A DNA stretch of 21,025 bases from VRUE01 sp036266075. GTDB lineage: Bacteria > Actinomycetota > Thermoleophilia > Solirubrobacterales > 70-9. Location: assembly GCA_036266075.1 (NCBI GenBank), contig DATANV010000026.1, positions 1-21,025 on the forward strand, given 5' to 3'. Positions 7,728 through 15,799 of this stretch are shown one piece after another. The notes under the pieces are model-generated. The model searched no databases. It was not told the origin of the DNA and was given only the letters and a program-made list of their open reading frames with translations. The position numbers and the translations under genes are program-made. Position 1 is the first letter of the stretch, and each line of letters begins with the position of its first letter.

Positions 7728-9479
7728 GCGCTCCGCGGCCTTGAGGGTGACCATCGGCGCCAGCGGCCTGATCAGTTCGCGGTGCTTGACGCGTTCGTTG
7801 AGCAGCCGCCGTGTGTCGGGATTGCACGGGTTGGCGACGATGCTCCGGTGGCCGAGGGCGCGCGGCCCCGTCTCCGAGGGACCCTGGTAGAGGCCGAGGA
7901 TGCGATCCTCCGACAGCGCGTGGGCGAGCAGGTCCGCCACCAGCGCTCTGCGCTCAGGCTCCGAGCAGTTCCCCAGGGCTATGCTCTCGGCCGTCGGCTC
8001 GGCGCATACCGCCGTCCGGATCTCCTCCGTGGAGGGCGCGACGCCACAGTAGAAGGCGTGGCGCAGCGGCGCCCCCGGCCGGGCGCCAGCCCGCATCGCG
8101 AAGGCGTAGGCGGCACCGGCGGGGGTCCCGACGTCCCCTGGCACCGGCGGCACCCAGAGCTGCAGCCGGGTCTCGCTGCGCCCCAGCTGGCGCTCGTACC
8201 AGCGCTCGTCGAAGTTGTCGAGCAGGCGCATGTTGGCGACGCAGTTGAGCGCCGTGCCGCCGCTCAGCACCAGGCGGTCGCTGCCGGTCCGGCGTATCAG
8301 GTGCTCGACGACGTGGGCCAGCGCATCCTCGAAGACCATCTGCACGGCTGCCGCCTTGTCGACACGCTCCCTGGTCACCTCGGGGTGGCGGACGTCCTCG
8401 ACGTTGAGCACGGCGTCCGGGTGCCACATCCGGTCGGGTGCGATCGGTTCGCCGAGGATGTCGGCCAGCTCCTCGGTGTAGGGCTCGGTCAGGCCGCCCC
8501 TGGTCCAGTTGGCCAGCGCCCGGTTGAGGCGCACCTCGCCGTCGGCATCGAAGTAGAGGATCTGGCGCAGCCGCCGGTAGTAGCCGTTGGTCAGGCGGTT
8601 GCCGTTGCCCCAGGCGGCGGCGCCCATGTAGCGGCCCTCCGAGCTGAGGATCGGCCAGCCGCCCTGGGTCGAGCTGAGGAACCCGTAAAGGGTGCCGAGC
8701 GAGTCGAGCGAGTTGGCGTCCTGGGCCTTGAGCAGCCGCATCTGGCCGTCCCGCACCTCGAACAGAGATGTGGCGGAGTCGTCGCCCGAGCCGTCGACCA
8801 CGAGGACCATCGTCGGGTCCGACTGATGCGCGAATGGGGACAGGGCGTAGCCGAGGTAGGCATGGTTGTCGTGGTGGTGCATGCCGATCACCGGAAGCGG
8901 CTGGTCGAGCCCGAGCTGCTCCGCGAGGCGGGCAGGGCTCGCCGCCACCTGCTCGACCACGTCGTCGCGCATCAGCTGGTCGAGGTATCTCCCCAGCTTG
9001 GGGGTCAGGCTGCGCGGCGCTTCTTGGCAGGCGCTGCCGATGGTGATCGAGGGGATCGCCTTGGCGAATTCCCAGCTGCCCAGGCAGGCGACGATCTCCG
9101 ACGGGTGGACGCCGCGTTCCTCCATGCGACGCCGGACGGCCTCGACGGCGTGTTCCGGGTAGGCGCTGTAGTGCTTCTCCGCCGTATAGCGCTCCTCCTC
9201 TTCGTTGCAGATCAGCTCCAGTGTCCCCGCCGGGGAGACCCGCACGAGCGCCGCGCCGGAGTTGTGGAAGCCCGCCCCGAAGCCGAGAAGGTAAGCCTCG
9301 CGGCCCTCCGCAACGGCCCGCTCGAGCTGGGCGAAGCTAGAGCGCGCGATCCCGCTCTCGAAGTCGACCACGTCCTTGCGCGCGAGCCTGCGCGCGAGCC
9401 TTGCGCTGGCAATGCGGACCGCCCCCTTGGTCAAACGCGGTCGTCTCGGTCCCCACCTGCCGAAGACATGACCCCCCAT
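7272..9479 (-). CDS. NodU/CmcH-family O-carbamoyltransferase
   Basis: This 735-residue protein has the two-part layout of the NodU/CmcH/TobZ family. The N-terminal Kae1-like half (about 62-450) contains the metal-binding HHHDNH (201-206), VVDGSGDD (228-234) and LSGGTALNC (405-413). The C-terminal YrdC-like half contains QGPSETGPRALGHRS (532-546), RPLAPM (571-576) and SVNTSLNVGAPI (657-668). Such enzymes transfer a carbamoyl group from carbamoyl phosphate, through an adenylate, to a hydroxyl of a sugar, antibiotic or Nod factor. All key motifs look intact, so it is probably active. The substrate cannot be read, since no biosynthetic gene lies beside it. The first 60 residues are basic and less conserved; the ATG at 9479 has only a weak AGGA ten bases upstream, so the real start could be later. 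The recombinase frame runs antisense over its last 456 bases. Confidence 0.92.
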   Translation of the reverse strand: MGGHVFGRWGPRRPRLTKGAVRIASARLARRLARKDVVDFESGIARSSFAQLERAVAEGREAYLLGFGAGFHNSGAALVRVSPAGTLELICNEEEERYTAEKHYSAYPEHAVEAVRRRMEERGVHPSEIVACLGSWEFAKAIPSITIGSACQEAPRSLTPKLGRYLDQLMRDDVVEQVAASPARLAEQLGLDQPLPVIGMHHHDNHAYLGYALSPFAHQSDPTMVLVVDGSGDDSATSLFEVRDGQMRLLKAQDANSLDSLGTLYGFLSSTQGGWPILSSEGRYMGAAAWGNGNRLTNGYYRRLRQILYFDADGEVRLNRALANWTRGGLTEPYTEELADILGEPIAPDRMWHPDAVLNVEDVRHPEVTRERVDKAAAVQMVFEDALAHVVEHLIRRTGSDRLVLSGGTALNCVANMRLLDNFDERWYERQLGRSETRLQLWVPPVPGDVGTPAGAAYAFAMRAGARPGAPLRHAFYCGVAPSTEEIRTAVCAEPTAESIALGNCSEPERRALVADLLAHALSEDRILGLYQGPSETGPRALGHRSIVANPCNPDTRRLLNERVKHRELIRPLAPMVTLKAAERLFELQPGAAADDYNAYSYMVLTAPARPEARELVPAVVHQDGTGRLQIVRPEADPFCHEFLLAMGRRLGVEASVNTSLNVGAPIAHTPEQAVETLKRAKGMDGLMMIGEEGEATLVWLADRPEARERLLGSIDRWAVETGFELPEGVPVGAD

Positions 9480-9530
9480 CCAAGCGCGATCCTAGCCCTT
9501 CGTGGTGCTGAAAACAAGCTGGTTCTTCAT

Positions 9531-9606
<76 letters not shown>

Positions 9607-9660
9607 GAGAGATTCGGATGGGCCAGCGGGGAGCGGCCCGGGAAGCAAAGCTAGCGGATG

Positions 9661-10149
9661 CTAGGCCTCGACGAGGGCTGGGCGGGAGAGCTCGGGCACG
9701 GCATCGGGGGCCTCGGCGGCGGCGATCGCTTCGAGGGTCTCCCGCAGCTGGGCGATGCGGTCGGCGCCGTAGCGCTTGGACCAGCGTTTCTCGACCCCGG
9801 CGAAGAGGCCGAAGCCGACGGCCTGGGCCTCGGTGCCGCGCCCGGTGAGGCGGATCAGCTTGGCGCGACGATCGGCGGGGTCGGGGACGCGCTCGACGTA
9901 GCCGAGGTCGACCAGGTCGTCGACGACCTCCCCCACCGACTGCTTGGTCATCCCGGCCAGGCCGGCCAGCTCGGTGAGGCGCAGGCCGTCGCCGCGGACG
10001 AAGCGGAAGACGCAGCCGTGGCCGGGGCGGATGTCGGCGTAGCCGGCCGCCTCGAGGTCCTCGCGGAACTCGTCCAGGAGCGCCTCGAAGGCGATCTCGA
10101 GCAGGCCGCTGAGAGGCAGGTGGAGCTCTTGTGACGTGTCTACGGACAT
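9661..10149 (-). CDS. MarR-family transcriptional regulator
   Basis: This 162-residue protein has a winged helix-turn-helix: LRLTELAGLAGMTKQSVGEV (57-76) as the DNA-binding helices and DPADRRAKLIRLTGRG (90-105) as the wing, the hallmark of MarR proteins. Helices at both ends would form the dimer interface. MarR proteins usually repress their own gene and a divergent efflux gene and are released by a small ligand. Here the divergent neighbour is a DHA2-type exporter 86 bases away, with a perfect 12-bp inverted repeat between them. The ATG at 10149 has no Shine-Dalgarno sequence, and one arm of the repeat begins three bases upstream. The mRNA may therefore be leaderless, with repressor binding at its very start. 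The ligand is unknown. Confidence 0.92.
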   Translation of the reverse strand: MSVDTSQELHLPLSGLLEIAFEALLDEFREDLEAAGYADIRPGHGCVFRFVRGDGLRLTELAGLAGMTKQSVGEVVDDLVDLGYVERVPDPADRRAKLIRLTGRGTEAQAVGFGLFAGVEKRWSKRYGADRIAQLRETLEAIAAAEAPDAVPELSRPALVEA

Positions 10150-10152
10150 TTT

Positions 10153-10206
10153 GTCAGGAAGCCTGATAAGGTCGCCTGGTCAGGTGATCTGATGAGGCTT
10201 CCTGAC
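10153..10206. promoter_or_regulatory. Operator-like inverted repeat between marR-type gene and exporter
   Basis: The arms GTCAGGAAGCCT (10153-10164) and AGGCTTCCTGAC (10195-10206) are perfect 12-base reverse complements with 30 bases between them. The left arm also holds the short palindrome TCAGG-AAG-CCTGA (10154-10166). A further CCTG-GT-CAGG lies between the arms at 10175-10184. Spaced palindromes between a MarR gene and its divergent transporter are the expected binding sites of the regulator. I could not place convincing -35/-10 boxes. Confidence 0.75.
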
Positions 10207-10235
10207 GAATTGTACCCGACGCACAGGAGACCGAG

Positions 10236-11798
10236 ATGAATCGCAAGTGGTGGACGCTGGGTGCGGTCTGCGTCGCAACCTTCATGCTTCTGCTGGACAT
10301 CACCGTGGTCAACACGGCGCTGCCGGCCATCCAGACCGACCTCGGCGGCAGCTTCACCGATCTGCAGTGGGTGATCGACGCCTACGCCCTCTCGCTGGCC
10401 GCACTCGTCCTCACCGCGGGCTCGCTGGCCGACCGGCTGGGCAGGCGCCGCGTCTTCGCCATCGGCCTCGGAATCTTCACCGTCGCCTCGCTGCTCTGCG
10501 CCCTCGCCCCCGATCCGACCTTCCTCAACCTGGCCCGCGGCCTGCAGGGGGTCGGCGGCGCGATCATGTTCGCCGTCTCGCTGGCGCTGGTGGCGCAGGA
10601 GTTTCCGAGCGGGCCTGAACGAGGAATGGCGATGGGCGTCTACGGCGCGACGATCGGCATCGCCGTCGCGATCGGACCGCTGCTCGGCGGTCTGCTCACC
10701 GACGGCTTCGGCTGGGAGTCGGTCTTCCTGCTGAACGTGCCGATCGGCGTCGCGGCGATAGCCGTCACCTACTGGAAGCTCGCCGAGTCACGCGACCCAA
10801 ACGCGACGCGCATCGACTGGGCGGGCCTGCTCAGCTTCTCCACCGCGCTCTTCCTGTTGGTGCTGGCGTTGGTCCGCGGCAACGACGAGGGCTGGGGGAG
10901 CGCCCTGATCGTCACCCTCTTCGCGGTCGCCGCGGCGCTCCTGGCGGCGTTTATCGCGATCGAGCGCCGCGTCGCCGAGCCGATGCTGCCGCTCTCCCTC
11001 TTCCGGCGGCGCGCCTTCACCGGCGTGCAGTTGGCGGCCTTCGCGGTCTCGGGCTCGATGTTCGCCCTGTTCCTCTACCTGACGCTCTACCTGCAGGGCT
11101 ATCTCGGCTACTCGCCGGTCGACGCCGGCCTCCGCTACCTGCCGATCACGATCGCGTCCTTCGTCGTCGCCCCCTTCGCCGGGATGGCGCTGGCGCGGGT
11201 GCAGGCCCGCTACCTGATGAGCGCCGGCCTGGCGATCACCGGCACCGGCCTGCTGCTGATGGGCGGTCTCAGCCTCGACTCGGAGTGGACCGCGCTGCTG
11301 CTCGGCTTCCTGCTTGCGGGCATCGGCGTCGGCCTGCTCAATCCGGTGATCGCCGACGTCGCCCTCAGCGTCGTCCCCAAAGAGCAGAGTGGAATGGCGG
11401 CGGGGATCAACGACACTTTCCGCCAGGTCGGAATCGCCGTCGGAATCGCCGCCTGGGGAGCGATCTTCCTCGGCACCGGAGCCTCCAAGGTGCACGAGGT
11501 GGCCGGCAACGTCGGCGGCGACCAGGCGCGCGGCCTGGTCGAGGCGACCTCGTCGGGCACGCTGCCCCAGGCGCTCGGCGGCGTCCCCCAGGGGGCTCGC
11601 GCGCTGACCCGCAGCGCTGCCGAGCAGGGCTTCCTGCAGGGCCTCAATGAGATCCTGTTGCTCGGCGGCATCCTCTGCTTCGCCGGCGCAGCGCTGGCTC
11701 TCTGGCTGGTCCGCGAGAGCGATATCGAGCGCGAGACGCTCGTCGGCACGGCGCTGGTGGCCGAGCCGGAATCGGAGCCTGAGCCGGCGCAGGCCTGA
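10236..11798 (+). CDS. MFS multidrug exporter, DHA2 (EmrB/QacA) type, 14 TM
   Basis: This 520-residue inner-membrane protein has about fourteen hydrophobic helices. Motif D1 is LDITVVNTALPAI in TM1, motif A is GSLADRLGRRRVF after TM2, and motif C (GATIGIAVAIGPLLGG) in TM5 marks drug:proton antiporters. Members expel hydrophobic or cationic drugs, dyes or the host's own metabolites using the proton gradient. AGGAGA (10225-10230) five bases before the ATG confirms the start. The C-terminal tail (ESEPEPAQA) is acidic and Pro-rich. The divergent MarR gene and the palindrome between them point to ligand-induced expression. The substrate cannot be predicted. Confidence 0.95.
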   Translation: MNRKWWTLGAVCVATFMLLLDITVVNTALPAIQTDLGGSFTDLQWVIDAYALSLAALVLTAGSLADRLGRRRVFAIGLGIFTVASLLCALAPDPTFLNLARGLQGVGGAIMFAVSLALVAQEFPSGPERGMAMGVYGATIGIAVAIGPLLGGLLTDGFGWESVFLLNVPIGVAAIAVTYWKLAESRDPNATRIDWAGLLSFSTALFLLVLALVRGNDEGWGSALIVTLFAVAAALLAAFIAIERRVAEPMLPLSLFRRRAFTGVQLAAFAVSGSMFALFLYLTLYLQGYLGYSPVDAGLRYLPITIASFVVAPFAGMALARVQARYLMSAGLAITGTGLLLMGGLSLDSEWTALLLGFLLAGIGVGLLNPVIADVALSVVPKEQSGMAAGINDTFRQVGIAVGIAAWGAIFLGTGASKVHEVAGNVGGDQARGLVEATSSGTLPQALGGVPQGARALTRSAAEQGFLQGLNEILLLGGILCFAGAALALWLVRESDIERETLVGTALVAEPESEPEPAQA

Positions 11799-11807
11799 CG
11801 GAGCATG

Positions 11808-11898
11808 CGGCAGCCCGGGGGAAACCCCCAGAGCCCACTTGGCGACTTTGCTTCGCTATGTGAAGCAAAGTCGCCAGTCGCCTCTAGTCGGGCTGCCG
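11808..11898. terminator. Nested palindrome / bidirectional terminator
   Basis: A perfect 14-bp stem (GGCGACTTTGCTTC at 11841-11854 with GAAGCAAAGTCGCC at 11862-11875, loop GCTATGT) lies between the exporter and the convergent protease gene. It is preceded by a GGGGG-AAA-CCCCC hairpin (11817-11829). The whole is bracketed by CGGCAGCCCG (11808-11817) and CGGGCTGCCG (11889-11898). There is no T-run, as is common for actinobacterial terminators. Position and symmetry suit a terminator working on both strands, but three layers are more than a simple terminator needs. Confidence 0.7.
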
Positions 11899-11913
11899 TG
11901 CCGCATCGCGTGG

Positions 11914-13044
11914 TCAGGGCCGCTGGACCTGCAGCCTGAAGGGCTCCCCGGAGCGGCGCGTCGAGCGGATCTGAACCCTGAGGCGGGACTGGCCACAGAC
12001 CGTGAAGTTGAGGTTGTGGCGCAGGCTGAGGCCCTGGCGGGTGCTGCGCAGGACGTGGCCCGCGGGGCTGATCAGGCTGAGCCGGTAGCGATGGTGGAAA
12101 CGGGTCGGTCGCAGGCTGACGGCGCCGTCGAGCGGAGTACGGAACGTCCTGACCACGGCGCGGCCGCCACGCGGAGGGGCGACGCCGGAGAGCAGGAAGC
12201 CCGAGCGGCCCAGCCACGGTTCCAGCGTGTCCCGGCGAATCGCCTCGAAGGCCGCCGGCCCCGGCCTGAGGGCTGCCATGTAGCGCCAAGGCAATCCCGA
12301 GTCGGGGAAGCGGTAGCGGGCGAAGGCCTCGGCGAAGGCCTCGCCCGGGTCGTCGTAGTAGCGCAGACCCTCGTCGCCCGGGAAGAGCGCGCCGTCGCGG
12401 GTCCCCTGGCAGACGTCGGCGACGCTCGCCCAGCGCGGTGTTCCCCAGTCGACCGCCGCCGGGAACGGCGGCGGACTGAGGCGGTGGTGGGCGACGTGGT
12501 GCCCGTACTCGTGGGCGAGGACGAATTCGCGGCTCGCTCCGTCGCGGGTCGGTTCGGCGTTGCCGTTGAGGACGATCCTGTCCTCGTTCGTGTAGTAGCA
12601 GGCCTCCGCTCCGAAACCACAGTCGGTTTCGATCTGCGCCGGCGTGTCGAGCTGGACCGTCACCAGCCCGATCTCCGAGCCGTGGATGAGCGTGCCGAGG
12701 AAGGAGGCGATCGCCTGCGGTTCGGCCGCAGTGCAGGCGACCTGGCAGGCGGCGGTGACCGCGACCGCGACTGTGGTCTCACTGCCGTCGCCGATCGAGT
12801 AATGGGCGGCCGGCGCGCTAGCCGAGATGCGCGCCGCGGCCGCATCCGGGCGGCCAACCACGACGTCGCGTCGCGGCGCCGCCCCCGCCGCCGCGGCGGC
12901 TAGGAGAGAGAAGATGGCGATACCCGCAAGCGGCCCCGCCAGGCGCCTGCTCAAGGGGCAGGCCCCGCTGTTGCAGCAGAGAGGGAACGGCACGGCGGAA
13001 TCGCGCGGCTCGACGCCATGCCGCCCCCTCGCTTCGTCCCGCAA
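11914..13044 (-). CDS. Secreted zinc-metalloprotease-like protein
   Basis: The open frame gives 376 residues from a TTG at 13044. This start is doubtful: residues about 34-56 (RLAGPLAGIAIFSLLAAAAAGA) look like a signal peptide or anchor, so the real start may be the GTG at residue 18 or the TTG at residue 31. HEYGHH (178-183) is an HExxH zinc-binding site, and the helix DDPGEAFAEAFARY (231-244) offers Glu235 or Glu239 as third ligand, a gluzincin-like arrangement. Four cysteines (100, 104, 142, 149) before the site may form disulphides in the exported protein. The last 90 residues look like a beta-sandwich. I infer an extracellular or wall-bound peptidase; I cannot name the family. It converges on the exporter gene across the nested hairpin. 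Confidence 0.75.
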   Translation of the reverse strand: MRDEARGRHGVEPRDSAVPFPLCCNSGACPLSRRLAGPLAGIAIFSLLAAAAAGAAPRRDVVVGRPDAAAARISASAPAAHYSIGDGSETTVAVAVTAACQVACTAAEPQAIASFLGTLIHGSEIGLVTVQLDTPAQIETDCGFGAEACYYTNEDRIVLNGNAEPTRDGASREFVLAHEYGHHVAHHRLSPPPFPAAVDWGTPRWASVADVCQGTRDGALFPGDEGLRYYDDPGEAFAEAFARYRFPDSGLPWRYMAALRPGPAAFEAIRRDTLEPWLGRSGFLLSGVAPPRGGRAVVRTFRTPLDGAVSLRPTRFHHRYRLSLISPAGHVLRSTRQGLSLRHNLNFTVCGQSRLRVQIRSTRRSGEPFRLQVQRP

Positions 13045-13290
13045 CCCGCCCAGCCCGGGTGCACTGGAACGAAGTTCTCAAGAGAGTCCCGCTGGTCGAA
13101 GTCGATCTGGGCGGCGGGTTTGTCTGGGACGGGCGTCATATCGGGAAAACCGGCCGACAGACCCAGCGGGTGAATCGGCCACGACGCCTCCGTACCTCAC
13201 TCGAGGGGCAACCGTAGCTACCTCGCGCTGCGATGCCAAAAATCCCAAAACCCACGCCCGTACCGAGCGCCTGACGGGCTTGTCTGTGCG

Positions 13291-14094
13291 GTGACCGAAC
13301 GAGCTTGGGGCGGCCCTGGCCCCGAACCGGCATACTCGGAGCCCGAGTTGATCGTCGAGCGGACCGAGAACCCGATGTGGCTGTCGAATGCCTATCTCGT
13401 CGCCGACGGGCCAGGTGGGAAGGGCGTGCTGATCGACGGCAACGACGAGCTGGGCGCGCTGCTGGAGCGTGCCGAGCGCGACGGGATCGAGATCACTCAC
13501 ATCCTCGTCACCCACCCCCACCTGGACCACGTCGCCGGGCTGGCCGAGGCGCAGGAGAAGCTGGGCAACCCACCGCTGGTGGCCCACCCCGACGCGGCGG
13601 CTGGGCTCGACGAGGAGGTCGCCGTGACGATCGAGGACGACGGCCAGCTCGCAACGGGCGGGCTGCAGATCGAGGCGATCCTCACCCCCGGCCATGCCGC
13701 TGGCCACCTCGCCTATCTCGTCAATGGCAGCGACCTCTTCACCGCCGACGTTCTCTTCAAGGGCACCGTCGGCGGCACGATGGCCCCCGGTGCCAGCGGC
13801 TTCGCCGACCTCAAGTCCTCGGTGATGCGTTTGATGGAGCTGCCGCCGGAGACGCGCGTGCATCCCGGCCACCGCGAGCCGACGACGATCGGCGAGGAGC
13901 TCGTGGGCAACCCCTTCGTGCGCGTCTGGCGCGACCTCGACCAGGTCGGCGCCGAGGACGTCACCGTCTGGGAACGACCGGCGACGCTGAAGCTCTGGGC
14001 ACCGGACTACGACGGCGGCCACAAGGCCTGGATCGTCTTCGGCGACGACGGCACCGAGGCGATAGTCGGCGGCTCGCAGATCGTGCGCAGCTAG
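13291..14094 (+). CDS. MBL-fold metallo-hydrolase (glyoxalase II-like)
   Basis: This 267-residue protein carries a complete metallo-beta-lactamase-fold metal site: THPHLDH (His75, His77, Asp79, His80), TPGHAAGH (His135), FTADVLF (Asp153) and HPGH (His194). This pattern fits the glyoxalase II-like hydrolases, which act on thioesters or other esters with a two-metal centre; the substrate is not evident. About 55 extra residues at the C-terminus (WERPATLKLWAPDYDGG) lie beyond the core fold. The start is GTG, with no strong ribosome binding site, so a start slightly downstream is possible. It has no signal peptide and is probably cytoplasmic. It is transcribed towards the FtsH-like gene, 120 bases away. 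Confidence 0.88.
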   Translation: MTERAWGGPGPEPAYSEPELIVERTENPMWLSNAYLVADGPGGKGVLIDGNDELGALLERAERDGIEITHILVTHPHLDHVAGLAEAQEKLGNPPLVAHPDAAAGLDEEVAVTIEDDGQLATGGLQIEAILTPGHAAGHLAYLVNGSDLFTADVLFKGTVGGTMAPGASGFADLKSSVMRLMELPPETRVHPGHREPTTIGEELVGNPFVRVWRDLDQVGAEDVTVWERPATLKLWAPDYDGGHKAWIVFGDDGTEAIVGGSQIVRS

Positions 14095-14214
14095 AGCGCT
14101 AACCGGGGGGCGGGTCCACGGGGGCGTTGGTGCAAAATGAGCCGACCGGACGGATATGCGATTGGAGATGGGCGTCCTTGCCCTGACACTTCCTGACCTG
14201 CGACCGGGGGTCCG

Positions 14215-15786
14215 ATGAACATAGTCCTCGCCTTCCAGGCGGCCGACGTCAAAAACTTCTTCTTCGACTGGTACCCCGTCTTCGGGGTCCTCTTCATGTT
14301 CTGCCTGCTGATCGTCTTCGTGACGCTGCTGCGCGGCACGCTGGGCGCAACCAAGCCAGAGACGGTCAAGGCGAGCAAGACCAAGCCCGTCCTCTGGGAG
14401 GAGGTGCAGGGGGTCGACGCCGCCAAGGACGAGCTGATCGACGTCGCCGAGTGGCTGCGCGATCCGGACCGCTTTGCCGCGCTCGGCGCCTCGCCACCGC
14501 GCGGCGTCCTGCTCTTCGGCCCCCCCGGCACGGGCAAGACGATGCTGGCGCGGGCGGTCGCCGCCCAGGCGGGGGTCGACTTCTTCTCCGCCTCGGGCTC
14601 GAGCTTCGTCGAGATGTTCGTCGGCCGCGGCGCGGCGCGAATCCGCCGCCTCTTCAAGGAGGCGCGCAAGTCGGGCCGCGCGGTGATCTTCATCGACGAG
14701 CTCGACGCGGTCGGCGGCGCCCGCAGCGGGGGCGCCGGGGATGGGGGCTCGAGCGAGCGCGAGCAGGCCCTCAACCAGCTGCTGGTCGAGCTGGACGGCT
14801 TCGAGCGCGACCCGGGGACGGTGATCGTGATCGCCGCCTCCAACTACGTCGACAAGCTCGACAAGGCGCTGCTGCGGCCGGGGCGCTTCGACCGCCAGGT
14901 GCTGGTCGCGCCGCCCGACCGCGACGGCCGCGAGGCGATCCTCCGTGCCCATGCCAAGGGTAAGCCGCTCGGCGCCGACCTCGACCTGACCGACGTGGCG
15001 CGCAAGACGACCGGAATGACCGGCGCCCAGCTCGCCAACGCGCTCAACGAGGCGGCAATCATCGCCGGCCGTGCCGGGCGCAATGCGATGGCCCGCGAGG
15101 ATCTCGATGAGGCACTGCTGCGCCAGTCGGTCGGCTCGCAGCAGGCGCGTCGCCTGAACCAGAAGGAGCGCAAGATCGTCGCCTACCACGAGGCGGGCCA
15201 TGCAATCTGCCGCAAGCTTCTCGGTCTGGACCCGCCGGAGATCCTCAGCATCGTGCCGCGCGGCCCAGCGCTCGGCTTCGTCGGCCACTCGCCACAGGAA
15301 GACACCTACCTGAAGTCGCGTGAGGAGCTGCTTGACGAGCTGGTCACCCTGCTGGGCGGCCGCGCCGCCGAGGAGGAGGTGATGAACGCCTCCTACTCGG
15401 GCGCCGTCGATGACCTCGCGCGGGTGCACATGGTCTGCCGCCAGATGGTCGCCGAGTTCGGCATGGGGGTTGCAATCGACGCCGACGGCGCGCCGCCGAT
15501 CGCGCTGCCGACCGGCGACTACGCGCTCTCGGACCGCACGCGGCGCGACGTCGACCTGGCCTCGATGATGCTGGCGCGCGAGGCATACCGGCGGGCGCGG
15601 GCGCTGGTCGCTGCGAATCGCGAGTGCCTCGACGCCCTCGCCGCCAACGCGCTGGAGCGGGAGACCCTGACCCGCGAGGATCTCGACGAGATCTTCGCTG
15701 CCCACGAGCTGCGCGAGCAGCCAGCCGCGCGGGCACTCGCCGAGGCACCGGTCATGCTCAGCTCCGAGCCGTCCGCGCCGGAGTAG
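14215..15786 (+). CDS. FtsH-like AAA+ membrane protease, short form
   Basis: This 523-residue protein has one clear membrane helix (about 20-39), then an AAA+ module: Walker A GPPGTGKT (102-109), pore loop FVG (135-137), Walker B VIFIDE (157-162) and arginine-finger region RPGRFDRQV (221-229). The zinc protease domain follows with HEAGH (325-329) and the third-ligand region GAVDDLARV (396-404). FtsH forms membrane hexamers that unfold and degrade membrane and regulatory proteins. This copy is shorter than usual FtsH (600-700 residues): it lacks the second membrane helix with the extracytoplasmic domain. In EMFVGRGA an Arg replaces the usual Val after the pore glycine. All catalytic residues are present. 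GGGGG a few bases before the ATG supports the start. It may be an extra paralogue rather than the housekeeping copy. Confidence 0.93.
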   Translation: MNIVLAFQAADVKNFFFDWYPVFGVLFMFCLLIVFVTLLRGTLGATKPETVKASKTKPVLWEEVQGVDAAKDELIDVAEWLRDPDRFAALGASPPRGVLLFGPPGTGKTMLARAVAAQAGVDFFSASGSSFVEMFVGRGAARIRRLFKEARKSGRAVIFIDELDAVGGARSGGAGDGGSSEREQALNQLLVELDGFERDPGTVIVIAASNYVDKLDKALLRPGRFDRQVLVAPPDRDGREAILRAHAKGKPLGADLDLTDVARKTTGMTGAQLANALNEAAIIAGRAGRNAMAREDLDEALLRQSVGSQQARRLNQKERKIVAYHEAGHAICRKLLGLDPPEILSIVPRGPALGFVGHSPQEDTYLKSREELLDELVTLLGGRAAEEEVMNASYSGAVDDLARVHMVCRQMVAEFGMGVAIDADGAPPIALPTGDYALSDRTRRDVDLASMMLAREAYRRARALVAANRECLDALAANALERETLTREDLDEIFAAHELREQPAARALAEAPVMLSSEPSAPE

Positions 15787-15799
15787 CATCGGCGCGGCC

